DNA of 64,000 nucleotides, from assembly GCA_947585595.1 (NCBI GenBank), contig CANPXB010000001.1:1-64000 (forward strand). Direction: 5' to 3'. The stretch is from an uncultured Bacilli bacterium. GTDB taxonomy: Bacteria > Bacillota_I > Bacilli_A > RF39 > UBA660. The notes below the pieces were generated by a model. That model was not told the origin of the DNA and made no database searches. It saw only the letters and a program-made list of their open reading frames with translations. Made by a program: the position numbers and the translations under genes. This document shows positions 1-8,306 of this stretch, piece after piece (position 1 is the first letter of the stretch; each line of letters begins with the position of its first letter).

Positions 1-94
1 TTCGCAATTACCTGTTTCAGCAGCGGAAACCGTTACTAGTGACATTGTGAGTAAGCCTAACGGGTGGGGTAGTTATAAATACTCTGTATTCTAA
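1..94 (+). CDS. C-terminal end of a truncated gene (unknown)
   Basis: The left edge cuts a gene. One plus-strand frame, starting at base 2, is open and ends in TAA at 92-94; its last residues are GWGSYKYSVF. Thirty codons are not enough to name it. Codon choice (GCG, ACC, AAC, GGG) is less AT-biased than in the genes that follow and resembles the secreted-protein gene at 6164. No hairpin follows it; the next -10 box lies 15 bases downstream. Confidence 0.45.
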   Translation, partial: SQLPVSAAETVTSDIVSKPNGWGSYKYSVF

Positions 95-108
95 AAAATG
101 TCTAAATA

Positions 109-117
109 TGTTATACT
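109..117 (+). promoter_or_regulatory. extended -10 box TGTTATACT
   Basis: This box lies 17 bases before the ATG at 134. It would start transcription at about 124, at the GGTGAT ribosome site, which rules out the upstream in-frame ATG at 98. Confidence 0.5.
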
Positions 118-133
118 TATATTGGTGATTATA

Positions 134-541
134 ATGACTAATAATAAAGAAATTAAAATAGCTATAGCTGTTGGGGTTATCATGTTAACAATTTGTTTTG
201 TTATCGTTGTCTCTGGTGCTTCTACCAAAAAAGCTATTCAAAATGCTTCTGAAATAAAAGTATATAAACATTATGATGATGGAGAAAAACAAGAATATCA
301 TGAATGTAATATAACTACTAATGACTTAGTAAATATTAATAATGAATATAATAGTATTCTTCAATTAGATGAAGAAGATAAATATCCTGGAGCAAGTATT
401 AATGGTACTTATCGTATAACTAAAGGAACTAGTTTTATAGCTTTTGATGGTACTGATAACTTAGTATATCGTGGTGATACCGAAGCTATTTATATTTATC
501 AAACTGATCTTTATGAATATGTAGCTAACTTATGTAAATAA
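134..541 (+). CDS. small membrane-anchored protein, unknown
   Basis: A 135-residue protein with one N-terminal membrane segment (about residues 7-28, ending VIVVSGAS) and an outward-facing tail of about 105 residues rich in Asp, Glu and Tyr. I do not recognise the family. The start at 134 is preferred to the ATG at 98 because GGTGAT at 124-129 is correctly spaced for 134 and the -10 box at 109-117 overlaps the longer version. It is 19 bases upstream of the beta-lactamase-fold gene and is probably cotranscribed with it, so an envelope role is likely but unproven. Confidence 0.6.
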   Translation: MTNNKEIKIAIAVGVIMLTICFVIVVSGASTKKAIQNASEIKVYKHYDDGEKQEYHECNITTNDLVNINNEYNSILQLDEEDKYPGASINGTYRITKGTSFIAFDGTDNLVYRGDTEAIYIYQTDLYEYVANLCK

Positions 542-560
542 GTTTTATAGGAGTATATAA

Positions 561-1643
561 ATGCCAAATATAAAACGTCTTATTCATATATTTATTATTA
601 TCAATGTTATTCTTATAATTCTATTTGTTTTAATTTTACTTAATAACCATCTTAATAATAATAGTATAATTAATAGTATTTTTAATAAAAAATATAATCT
701 TACTAATGACATAATAAGACCAGATATCATTTTAAATGATTCTGATATAACAATTTATATCTATGAAGAATATCAAGAACCAGGATATAAAGCTCTAGAT
801 AATATCGACGGTGATATAACTAATAAAGTTAAAATAGATTCTAATGTCAATAATAAACAACCTGGTACTTATACTATAACTTATAGTGTTACTGATTCAT
901 CTGGTAATAAAACAGAGAGTATTCGTCATGTAACAGTTAAAGAAATAATTCATAATTATACATATTCTTCAACTAAAACTAATAACAAAGAAGTAAAAGA
1001 ACTAATTAATGATTTAAATAACTATTTAAAACATTATGACTTAAGTGTAGGATATTTAAATCTTAATAATAATTTTACTTATCTTTATAATGCTAATAAA
1101 GAATATTTTGGTGCTAGTTTAATTAAAACATTAGATGCTATGTATATTTATGAAAATAAAATGACTGATCCAGAGACCTTAAAAAATGTTAAAAAAGCCA
1201 TTTCTGTTTCTGATAATAATGCTCATGCTTATCTTGTTGATAAAATAGGTTTTAATAACCTTAAAGAATATGCTAAATATCTTGGAGCACCTTTAACTAC
1301 TTGTAATAGTCGTCATTTTTGTAATACCACTGTTAAAGCTCAATTATCTTATTTAACTCATCTATATAATTTAAAAACAACTTTACCAAATGGGGAAGAG
1401 TTAACCTCTTATTTTTTGAATGACTATGGTAATTATCTTAATTTAGAAGACACAAGTTTCTTTCATAAATATGGTGATTCTGACGAATACTATCATGATG
1501 TAGGACTTGCTAATACTGATAATCCATATATTATTGTTATCTTAACTAAAGAAAAACTAAATAAAGATATTAATTATCGTACTGTAATCAATAATATATC
1601 TCTTAAAATAGCTAATCTAAATAATCTAGTTATAAACCTCTAG
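561..1643 (+). CDS. membrane-anchored Ig-like plus class A beta-lactamase-fold serine hydrolase
   Basis: A 360-residue surface protein. Residues 7-27 form a membrane anchor, about 54-128 an Ig-like domain (the YEEYQEPGYKA...GTYTITYSVTD pattern of DUF5011-type repeats), and about 145-350 a class A beta-lactamase/PBP fold. S186-L-I-K189 fits the SxxK nucleophile motif and SDN at 217-219 is the second motif. The third motif, normally KTG or KSG, is weak: KYG at 303-305 is the best candidate. Family members act outside the cell on beta-lactams or peptidoglycan peptides. The membrane anchor and weak third motif make a wall-related or pseudo-enzyme role as likely as drug resistance. Ribosome site AGGAG at 549. 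Confidence 0.7.
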   Translation: MPNIKRLIHIFIIINVILIILFVLILLNNHLNNNSIINSIFNKKYNLTNDIIRPDIILNDSDITIYIYEEYQEPGYKALDNIDGDITNKVKIDSNVNNKQPGTYTITYSVTDSSGNKTESIRHVTVKEIIHNYTYSSTKTNNKEVKELINDLNNYLKHYDLSVGYLNLNNNFTYLYNANKEYFGASLIKTLDAMYIYENKMTDPETLKNVKKAISVSDNNAHAYLVDKIGFNNLKEYAKYLGAPLTTCNSRHFCNTTVKAQLSYLTHLYNLKTTLPNGEELTSYFLNDYGNYLNLEDTSFFHKYGDSDEYYHDVGLANTDNPYIIVILTKEKLNKDINYRTVINNISLKIANLNNLVINL

Positions 1644-1672
1644 ATTTTACTAAAATAAATTAATATAGTATA

Positions 1673-1704
1673 ATATCCCTCTATAAAGAGGGGATATTTT
1701 TGTG
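1673..1704 (+). promoter_or_regulatory. hairpin holding the ribosome site of the 1702 gene
   Basis: ATATCCCTC (1673-1681) pairs with GAGGGGATAT (1688-1697) around the loop TATAAA, with one bulge. The hairpin is followed by T-rich DNA and then the GTG start. The GAGGGG in the 3' arm is the ribosome site. A -10 box (TAGTATAAT, 1666-1674) overlaps the 5' arm, so only read-through RNA from upstream could form the hairpin. Confidence 0.5.
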
Positions 1705-3546
1705 GCGGCATTTAATAAGAAGTCAATAATAATTCAAAGAATAAACCAAAGAATAAATATTATTAATGATTTATTAAATAATTATGATTTTTTAACTTCT
1801 TTAAGTACTTATTCGCATAATGATTTTAATACTTTTATTCATAATATAAGTCTTATGATAAATTACTATCTAAATAGTAATAGTTTTGTCGTTACCGAAG
1901 ATATTGAATATTTATTTAATAGAATAAATTCTACTACTTTAATAAATGATTATTCCTTTTATCCAACTAATACTTATTTTAAAAAAATGCTTCGTTTAAA
2001 TGGTCTTCAATTATCTTCAAATTCTATTCCTAGATATTTCTTAGATTTACGTACTATTGAACAAATAATTTCCATGAATTGTGAAAATAAATATCCTAAA
2101 CCAGAAGTATTTACCGATTTAGAACCAGCTCTTACTGCTTCTTTAACATATCCAAGTATCTTTTATGAAAGTATTTTAAAAACTCCTAAGACTAAAGAAC
2201 AAAGTTATAAAGAAGATGAAGAAACTCATTATTATTCTATCTTACAAAAAAGATTAGAAAATGTTCCTAATGCTTTAAGAGAATCATCTACTAAAAAAGC
2301 TCATAAATGGTTTAATGCTTTTATTGGTGAAAAACCATTACTTGTTATCTTTTCCAAAAACTTAAAAAGTAAAGATATAAAACCAGTCTTCTTATCATAT
2401 ATCGAACTTCCTACTAAGTATACTTTAGAACAAATATGTCAGCAAAATAAAGAACCAAAAGTTAACCAACCAGAGCCTAAAAAACCTAAATGTTATGTTC
2501 TATATTCACGTTATGAAAGTCTTCCAATTAATACTGAATTTAATTATAGTAATGAAGAACTTACTGGTGATATTGATTATGATATAGATTTAATCTATGG
2601 TGCTTTAGATTATAATGGTACTAGAGCTAAAATAAGTAATGAACCATATGTTAATATGCAAAGAATTAAAGATAGTTATAATATTGTTGTTCGTAAACAA
2701 AATGGTCAATATGAAATAAAAAATGGTCGTCATCGTCTTTTATATGCTAAGAACTATTATGTTCAAAACTATGATTATTACAAATCTAAAGATCAATTAG
2801 ATTTTTTAAGAAAACTAACATCTTTAATTGTTAATGTTGAACACTATATTGAAGATGAAGATATTAATAAATTACTTAAATATCTCTCAACTAAATATAA
2901 AGCTAAATTTATTAAATATGATATAAATAATGATGAACCAGGTATTATAATCCTTATTGATGATAAAGCATATGTTATTAATAATATTGATGAATTAAGT
3001 ACCTTAATAAATGATTTAACATCTAATAATAAATCAAAATATTATTTATCAGATAATGAAGAAGATCAACCAATAGATTATAGTCAAATTATGAATTATT
3101 TAATTATTACTTTAAAAGAACAAATATATACTATGAATTTTTTAGATATAATTAAATATTTATTAACAAATGGTTATTATATAGATAATAAACATTGTCT
3201 TCTAACAGCTATTGATTATTATACTTTATATAATAAATATATTTCTTTACAAAGTATGATTACCTTACATAAACTTCAAAATAAACCATTAGATATCGTA
3301 AATAAAACTCTTTCTAATATTCACTTACTTGAAATAGGTAAAATAATAATAGATATTATTAAAGCTAAAAAATATACTCTTGATTTAGAATGGTCAGAAT
3401 TAGTACCCATTTTAAAACATAATCCTTTATTACAAGATATTGATAGTAATACTTTATTAGAAGCTGCTAATTTAGCTGGTTATCAAGCTTTAAGATATCA
3501 AGTCTTGATTAAAGATAACCCTTCTAAATTATCTAAAATATGGTAA
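1702..3546 (+). CDS. large cytoplasmic protein with a ParB-like GRHR motif, unknown
   Basis: A 614-residue Asn/Leu/Ile/Tyr-rich protein with no signal peptide or membrane segment, starting with GTG behind GAGGGG. I do not recognise it as a whole. The one suggestive stretch is around residues 330-350 (NGQYEIKNGRHRLLYAKNY), which resembles the region before and within the G-x-R-R/H motif of ParB/sulfiredoxin-type N-terminal domains. No helix-turn-helix is evident. The remainder looks helical and lineage-specific. A nucleic-acid or nucleotide-binding role is only a guess. Confidence 0.5.
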   Translation: MAAFNKKSIIIQRINQRINIINDLLNNYDFLTSLSTYSHNDFNTFIHNISLMINYYLNSNSFVVTEDIEYLFNRINSTTLINDYSFYPTNTYFKKMLRLNGLQLSSNSIPRYFLDLRTIEQIISMNCENKYPKPEVFTDLEPALTASLTYPSIFYESILKTPKTKEQSYKEDEETHYYSILQKRLENVPNALRESSTKKAHKWFNAFIGEKPLLVIFSKNLKSKDIKPVFLSYIELPTKYTLEQICQQNKEPKVNQPEPKKPKCYVLYSRYESLPINTEFNYSNEELTGDIDYDIDLIYGALDYNGTRAKISNEPYVNMQRIKDSYNIVVRKQNGQYEIKNGRHRLLYAKNYYVQNYDYYKSKDQLDFLRKLTSLIVNVEHYIEDEDINKLLKYLSTKYKAKFIKYDINNDEPGIIILIDDKAYVINNIDELSTLINDLTSNNKSKYYLSDNEEDQPIDYSQIMNYLIITLKEQIYTMNFLDIIKYLLTNGYYIDNKHCLLTAIDYYTLYNKYISLQSMITLHKLQNKPLDIVNKTLSNIHLLEIGKIIIDIIKAKKYTLDLEWSELVPILKHNPLLQDIDSNTLLEAANLAGYQALRYQVLIKDNPSKLSKIW

Positions 3547-3565
3547 AATACTAGTAGGTGATAAT

Positions 3566-5167
3566 ATGTTAAAAAAATTAATAAATGTCTTAATTACATT
3601 AGTAATAGGTTTTATAATCTATTACATAACTTTACCAGCCATTAACTTAAATAATATGGGCTTTTACTTATTTATATTTTTTCTAGTTTTAACTTATGCT
3701 ATCTTAGATACAATAAGTAATACTAAGAAAATAGAAATCTTTAAAAAAGGAATTCGTCTAAATTATGATATTCCTAAAACTCTTACATATTCAATATATG
3801 GTATTATAGCTGTCTTTGCTTTAATTATCTTAGTTAACTTTATATGTTCTCCATTATTTAATGCTAAGAGTTATCAACAAAGAATAAGTGTTGATGAAAC
3901 AGGTAACTTTACTGAAGATATATCTGAAGTTAATTTTAATCATTTACCATTACTTGATCGTGATTCATCTGAAGTATTAGGTGATCGTGTTATGGGTCAA
4001 GTAAGTGAACTAGTTAGTCAATTTAGTGTTTCTAATTTATATACTCAAATTAATTATAATGATTCTATCTTAAGAGTAACTCCATTAGAATATGCTGATG
4101 CTATTAAATGGTTTACTAATCGTAAAGATGGTATTGTTGGTTATATAACTGTTGATAGTGTTACTGGTGAATCTAAATTAATTCGTTTAAATAAAGGCAT
4201 GAAATATTCTTCTAGTGCTTTATTTAATGAAAAACTAGAAAGAAAATTAAGATTTACTTATCCTACAACTAACTTTGGTAAAATATCATTTGAAATAGAT
4301 AATGAAGGTAATCCTTATTATATAATTCCAACTATTAGTTATACTGCCGTTGGTTTAAAAGCTAAAGTAACTGGTGTTATTATCTTTGATCCTGTAACTG
4401 GTGAATCTAAAAAGTATAAAAATGAAGATATTCCTTCATGGGTTGATATTGCTTATTCTGCTTCTTTAATTATTGAACAAGTAGATGATTGGGGCAACTA
4501 CAAGAATGGTTTCTTTAATAGTATCTTTGGTCAAAAAAATGTTGTTAATACAACTGAAGGTTATAACTATCTAGCGATGAATGATGATATCTATTTATAT
4601 ACAGGTATTACTAGTGTAGTCAGTGATGAATCTAATTTAGGTTTTATCTTAACTAATATGCGTACTGGTAAAACTACTTATTATAATGTACCTGGTGCTG
4701 AAGAATTTAGTGCTATGAATAGTGCTGAAGGTCAAGTTCAAGATATGGGTTATACTTCAACATTCCCATTATTAATTAATTTAAAAGGTAATCCAACTTA
4801 TTTAGTAAGTTTAAAAGATTCAAGTGGTTTAGTTAAGATGTATGGTTTTGTTGATGTTAAAGACTATCAAAAAGTAATTGTCACCGATGCTTCTAAAGGT
4901 ATTGAAACTGCTAGAGATAATTATTTAAACTCTATTAAAAAAGAAGCAACCGATGATGAATTAAAAATAGAAGAAATAACTATTGAAAAAATTGATGAAG
5001 CTATTATTGCTGGATATACTCATTATTTCTATACATCTAATAATAAAACTTATAATATCTCAATATCATTAAGTAATCGTCTTCCATTATTAAAAGTAGG
5101 GGACAAAATAAAAGTTGGTTATTACGAAACAGAAGACGAAATAATTGATGTTGAAAAAGTATACTAA
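3566..5167 (+). CDS. conserved Bacillota membrane protein with a large outer domain
   Basis: A 533-residue protein. Three hydrophobic segments lie in the first 95 residues (about 7-26, 31-49, 76-95), followed by an outward domain of about 400 residues. The latter has repeated beta-type motifs such as VDSVTGESK, FDPVTGES and NSAEGQVQDMGY. I recall close relatives as a widespread, well-conserved Clostridia/Bacilli family of unknown function; the blocks PLLDRDS and NFNHLP are typical of it. Ribosome site AGGTGAT sits 6 bases before ATG. It ends in its own terminator. Confidence 0.65.
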   Translation: MLKKLINVLITLVIGFIIYYITLPAINLNNMGFYLFIFFLVLTYAILDTISNTKKIEIFKKGIRLNYDIPKTLTYSIYGIIAVFALIILVNFICSPLFNAKSYQQRISVDETGNFTEDISEVNFNHLPLLDRDSSEVLGDRVMGQVSELVSQFSVSNLYTQINYNDSILRVTPLEYADAIKWFTNRKDGIVGYITVDSVTGESKLIRLNKGMKYSSSALFNEKLERKLRFTYPTTNFGKISFEIDNEGNPYYIIPTISYTAVGLKAKVTGVIIFDPVTGESKKYKNEDIPSWVDIAYSASLIIEQVDDWGNYKNGFFNSIFGQKNVVNTTEGYNYLAMNDDIYLYTGITSVVSDESNLGFILTNMRTGKTTYYNVPGAEEFSAMNSAEGQVQDMGYTSTFPLLINLKGNPTYLVSLKDSSGLVKMYGFVDVKDYQKVIVTDASKGIETARDNYLNSIKKEATDDELKIEEITIEKIDEAIIAGYTHYFYTSNNKTYNISISLSNRLPLLKVGDKIKVGYYETEDEIIDVEKVY

Positions 5168-5190
5168 GTACTCATTTTGAGTACTTTTTA
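5166..5190 (+). terminator. intrinsic terminator
   Basis: AAGTACTC (5166-5173) pairs with GAGTACTT (5179-5186), followed by a T-run. It overlaps the stop codon of the preceding gene. Confidence 0.85.
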
Positions 5191-5288
5191 TATGTAACAT
5201 TTATATTTCAAAATAGCCATAACTTATAAATTCAATATTTATTTCATATTATAATACAATTAATTATTTTTAAGAGGTTGGACTATTT

Positions 5289-6047
5289 ATGAAAAATATT
5301 GGCGAATTTATAAGAGACATAAGATTAGAAAAGAAATTAACACAAAAGGCTTTTGGTAAATTAGTTGGTGTCGATGATAAAACTGTTTCTAAATGGGAAC
5401 ATAATGTCTATCTACCAGATATAACGTTATTATCTCCTTTAAGTAAAGCCTTAGGTATTACAGTAGATGAATTATTAGCATGTGAACGTCAAGAAAAACC
5501 TAAACTAGATATTGTTAATGACCAAGAGGAATCTACAATAAAACCAAAACCTAAATCCAAACTCTTCTTTAAAATCTTATTAATTATTCTAACTTTATCT
5601 TCTATCAGTATTGCTTCATTTATTATGTATCTTAAAACTAATAAAGCCAAATCATTAGATGAACCAACTTCTAATGAAGTAAATGTCTATAAACTAACCA
5701 GTGATGATGAAGACCTAATCATTGAAGGTTATATTATTGAGAGTGGTAGTGGACATTTAATAATAATAAAAAAATTATATATAAGAAATTTGTCACTTAA
5801 ACAAATAGATAATATTGAAATAAAACAATTATCGCCAAATGACGAAGTCATAATAAGCAAATTTATAAAGAAAAATGATATAACAATTGAAGGTAATTCT
5901 ATTAATTTATTAAACATTGAAACACAAAAAGTAAATAATATTAAAAAAATTAACTATGACAATATGATACTAAAAATAAAATATTATATTTCTACCACTA
6001 AAAGTAAAGATTTAGAATATAAAATAAAGCTAAGTAAAATATATTAA
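5289..6047 (+). CDS. XRE-family regulator with membrane anchor and outer domain
   Basis: A 252-residue protein. Residues 5-62 form a Cro/CI-type helix-turn-helix (LTQKAFGKLVGVDDKTVSKW, then PDITLLSPLSKALGITVDEL). A Lys/Pro linker, one membrane segment (about 92-113) and an outer domain of about 135 residues of no recognised family follow. This layout suggests that an external or envelope signal is passed to DNA. A -10 box (TATAAT 5250-5255) precedes it. The likely target is the secreted-protein gene just downstream, whose upstream region carries a direct repeat (6057-6086). Confidence 0.75.
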   Translation: MKNIGEFIRDIRLEKKLTQKAFGKLVGVDDKTVSKWEHNVYLPDITLLSPLSKALGITVDELLACERQEKPKLDIVNDQEESTIKPKPKSKLFFKILLIILTLSSISIASFIMYLKTNKAKSLDEPTSNEVNVYKLTSDDEDLIIEGYIIESGSGHLIIIKKLYIRNLSLKQIDNIEIKQLSPNDEVIISKFIKKNDITIEGNSINLLNIETQKVNNIKKINYDNMILKIKYYISTTKSKDLEYKIKLSKIY

Positions 6048-6056
6048 AAAAGTATT

Positions 6057-6086
6057 ATTCGTCAAAATAACGAGTAATTCGTCAAA
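6057..6086 (+). repeat. two direct repeats ATTCGTCAAA, 20 bp apart
   Basis: ATTCGTCAAA occurs at 6057-6066 and 6077-6086. Each copy is followed by a similar tail (ATAACGA, CAAGCGA). Two turns of helix separate them, which is typical of an operator bound by adjacent regulator molecules. The repeats lie between the XRE regulator and the secreted-protein gene. Confidence 0.5.
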
Positions 6087-6163
6087 CAAGCGATAGCGAT
6101 TTTTAAAAAGTTTATGGTAGTATGGAAAAGTAGAAAGGAGGAAAGAGTTACTTAGATATAAAA

Positions 6164-6919
6164 ATGAAGTACCTTAAGTTTACTTTGTTATTTATCTTAA
6201 TAATGCCTTTAATGGTTATGGCAGAAGCAAAGTCAACCGATGAATTTGAAATTGTTGGTGAAGCAACTAAGTATTATAAAATAGTTACTATTTTAAATGA
6301 TTCGGAAATCATGTCTATCGTATCTCCCGAAGTCACATCTTTTACTACCGAGATAACCAAGGAAGAATATGATAATGTTGATTTACAAGAATTATACAAT
6401 TTAAACACTTCAGTCACAGTTCAAACCGAATATAAAAAATTAACAACAACTATGTTAAAAGATAGTTCAAGATATCGTTATAGTGTTGATCTTACATGGA
6501 AGAATATTCCGAAAGTTCGTAGCTTCGATATTATTGCCATTGGACATTATTCTACGGTCAAAGTATCGATGGGGCCAATTTTCGAACAAAAATATTGCGA
6601 GGGGAATGGCGAATGTTACGAGGGTGCAGGAGTATCTGAAATTGTTGGAACAAACGGAACCGCTGCTGTTTTTGGCTTACCAACAGGAAATTTAACATCT
6701 TTGAGTCAGTCAATGTTTATTGATGTAGTAAAAAGCGGTTCTGGTACTGTTAAAAATCAGACTGCTGCTGGTGACTATGCCCATGCAACAAAGACCATTA
6801 CTAGAGATAATGCAAAGAAACTTAGAGTTGATGTAGTAGGAATTATCCACGATTCTAGTGTTGAATCCTATTACGACACTATCGGCGCCGCCATTGTTGA
6901 TTGGACAGGCAGCTGGTAG
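6164..6919 (+). CDS. secreted protein of unknown function, foreign-looking codon use
   Basis: A 251-residue protein with a clear signal peptide (MKYLKFTLLFILIMPLMVMA, then EAKS) and no later membrane segment. A short Cys pair lies in KYCEGNGECYEG (about residues 144-155), and Thr/Val-rich beta-like sequence surrounds it. I do not recognise the family. It differs from its neighbours in two ways. Codons such as GCC, ACC, TCG, GGG and GGC are frequent. Upstream, a strong AAAGGAGG (6134-6141) stands about 22 bases before the ATG, too far for normal use, with no alternative start in between. Recent transfer and control by the adjacent XRE protein are inferred. Confidence 0.55.
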   Translation: MKYLKFTLLFILIMPLMVMAEAKSTDEFEIVGEATKYYKIVTILNDSEIMSIVSPEVTSFTTEITKEEYDNVDLQELYNLNTSVTVQTEYKKLTTTMLKDSSRYRYSVDLTWKNIPKVRSFDIIAIGHYSTVKVSMGPIFEQKYCEGNGECYEGAGVSEIVGTNGTAAVFGLPTGNLTSLSQSMFIDVVKSGSGTVKNQTAAGDYAHATKTITRDNAKKLRVDVVGIIHDSSVESYYDTIGAAIVDWTGSW

Positions 6920-7230
6920 AATATTAATTAATTGATGGATTACTTATTGTAACAATACAATGTATAAATAAAAACGGTATATATCATACCATCACCAAAA
7001 ATTATTTATACATTAAAATAATATAATAAGTAGTCATATTCAAAAATAATTAAACATAACAAACCTATAAATTAAAAAAAAATAAAAAATAAAAATAAAA
7101 AAATTTAAACAAAGAAAGAGAGGATCTTTCTAAAAGATATTTTATGAATGCCTCTTGGAATTATGTTTTAAAAAAATGTCGATTATAATAAAAAAAATAA
7201 TTAAATAATTAAATAACAAAAAAATATAAA
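6920..7230. other. gene-free, very AT-rich stretch
   Basis: No credible gene is visible on either strand. The stretch holds a long inverted repeat (6959-7014), runs of A and AT, and a short imperfect hairpin near 7105-7125. It separates the foreign-looking secreted gene from the minus-strand TM2 gene. Confidence 0.6.
6959..7014. repeat. 13-bp inverted repeat with a nested inner hairpin
   Basis: AATGTATAAATAA (6959-6971) is the exact reverse complement of 7002-7014. Inside it, GGTAT (6976-6980) pairs with ATACC (6986-6990). No T-run follows, so it is not an ordinary terminator. Confidence 0.6.
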
Positions 7231-7260
7231 GGGTACTCGTTTGAGTACCCTCCCTTTTTA
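7231..7260. terminator. bidirectional terminator
   Basis: GGGTACTC (7231-7238) pairs with GAGTACCC (7243-7250). There are T-rich flanks on both strands, so it can end the minus-strand gene at 7298 and plus-strand read-through. Confidence 0.8.
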
Positions 7261-7297
7261 ATGTGTAAAAAAAAGAACTTACTAACTAAGTAAGTCT

Positions 7298-7702
7298 TTA
7301 TTGACCTAATGGAACGCCATTAGCATCAGTATTGATTGATCCTGATAAAATCATGATACCTTCAACTAAGCCCCAAATTTCAACAGCTACTGTTGCGATA
7401 CCACAAGTTACAATACCACCTAGTAAAGCTACAAGTAGTTGTGTAACTGCTTTTCCTGTATAACCTAAATAGAAATTATGTACTCCAAAAGTTCCTAAGA
7501 AAATACCTAATAAACCAGCACATAATTTAGATTTTTGTTGAGTTCCAGCAGGAACTTGTTGCATTGGTTGTACTGGTTGACCATTTTGAACTTGAACTTG
7601 TGGAGCTGCTTGTTGTGTAGCATTTACTGGAGCACCACAATTTTCACAAAATTGAACTCCTTCAGCTACCTCTTTGCCACAGTTAGGACAAAACTTATTC
7701 AT
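7298..7702 (-). CDS. zinc-ribbon and TM2-domain membrane protein
   Basis: A 134-residue protein. Residues 5-23 form a zinc ribbon (CPNCGKEV...CENCGAPV), followed by a Gln/Pro/Val linker to about residue 58. A TM2 domain follows: two membrane helices with the conserved GIFLGTFGVHNFYLGYTGKA between them. The family is common in Gram-positive bacteria and has no settled biochemical role. It is an isolated minus-strand unit with a -10 box (TATAAT on the minus strand, 7726-7731) and its own terminator. Confidence 0.85.
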   Translation of the reverse strand: MNKFCPNCGKEVAEGVQFCENCGAPVNATQQAAPQVQVQNGQPVQPMQQVPAGTQQKSKLCAGLLGIFLGTFGVHNFYLGYTGKAVTQLLVALLGGIVTCGIATVAVEIWGLVEGIMILSGSINTDANGVPLGQ

Positions 7703-7802
7703 GTAAACACAACCTTTCTAGAATAATTATAAACCATAAAGACTTAAATTCAAACAAAAATTTACATAAAGTATAGTATAATACAGATGAGGTGTCATCT
7801 AT

Positions 7803-8258
7803 ATGAATTTATTAAAAGATCAATATATAATTTTAGAACTTATTCCTACAGCCTTAAAAAAAGAAAAAGGGGATATTATTCAATTATCAGCTATTAAACT
7901 AGAAGGTTTAAATCTTTTAGATCGTTTTGATTATCGTTTACGTGAAGATTTAATTGCTTTTCCAGATTTAAAAGAAATGATTTCTTATGACAAAGATGCT
8001 TTTATCTATAAAGATAGTACTAAAGAAATCTTAAATGCTTTTAAAGAGTGGTCAGGTGACTTACCATTACTTATTATTGATAATGCCTATACCCAAAACT
8101 ATTTAGTTGATTTAACTAATCCCAAAGAATCTATTTTTAAATATTTAGATATGGAATATCATGATTATATTATTGAAGAATTAATTAAAAAATATGAATT
8201 AGAACCTTCTAATTATATTGTTGATTTACTTTATGAATCTTTAATAAAACATTTATAA
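7803..8258 (+). CDS. DnaQ-like exonuclease fold with lost catalytic residues
   Basis: A 151-residue protein whose start (YIILELIPTALKKEKGDIIQ, then LSAIKLEG) follows the opening strands of DEDD 3'-5' exonucleases (normally a D-x-E-T-T-G-x4-GD-x-I-x-E-I-G-A pattern). The metal-binding D-x-E is replaced by L-E-L. The second motif, normally HNAxFDxxFL, appears as DNAYTQNYL at about residues 96-104. At 151 residues it may also lack the third motif. It is most likely a catalytically dead relative used as a binding module. Ribosome site AGGTG, -10 TATAAT at 7777-7782. Confidence 0.5.
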   Translation: MNLLKDQYIILELIPTALKKEKGDIIQLSAIKLEGLNLLDRFDYRLREDLIAFPDLKEMISYDKDAFIYKDSTKEILNAFKEWSGDLPLLIIDNAYTQNYLVDLTNPKESIFKYLDMEYHDYIIEELIKKYELEPSNYIVDLLYESLIKHL

Positions 8259-8264
8259 AAAATG

Positions 8265-8273
8265 TGATATAAT
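8265..8273 (+). promoter_or_regulatory. extended -10 box TGATATAAT
   Basis: It lies 33 bases before the ATG at 8307 and starts the four-TM/DUF523 unit. Confidence 0.7.
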
Positions 8274-8306
8274 ATTTTTATATTAGAATAAAATAGGGTG
8301 ATAAAA

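Noticed and set aside
6483-6695. 70-codon plus-strand frame overlapping the secreted-protein gene
   Set aside because: It lies wholly inside a gene with a clear signal peptide and has no ribosome site.
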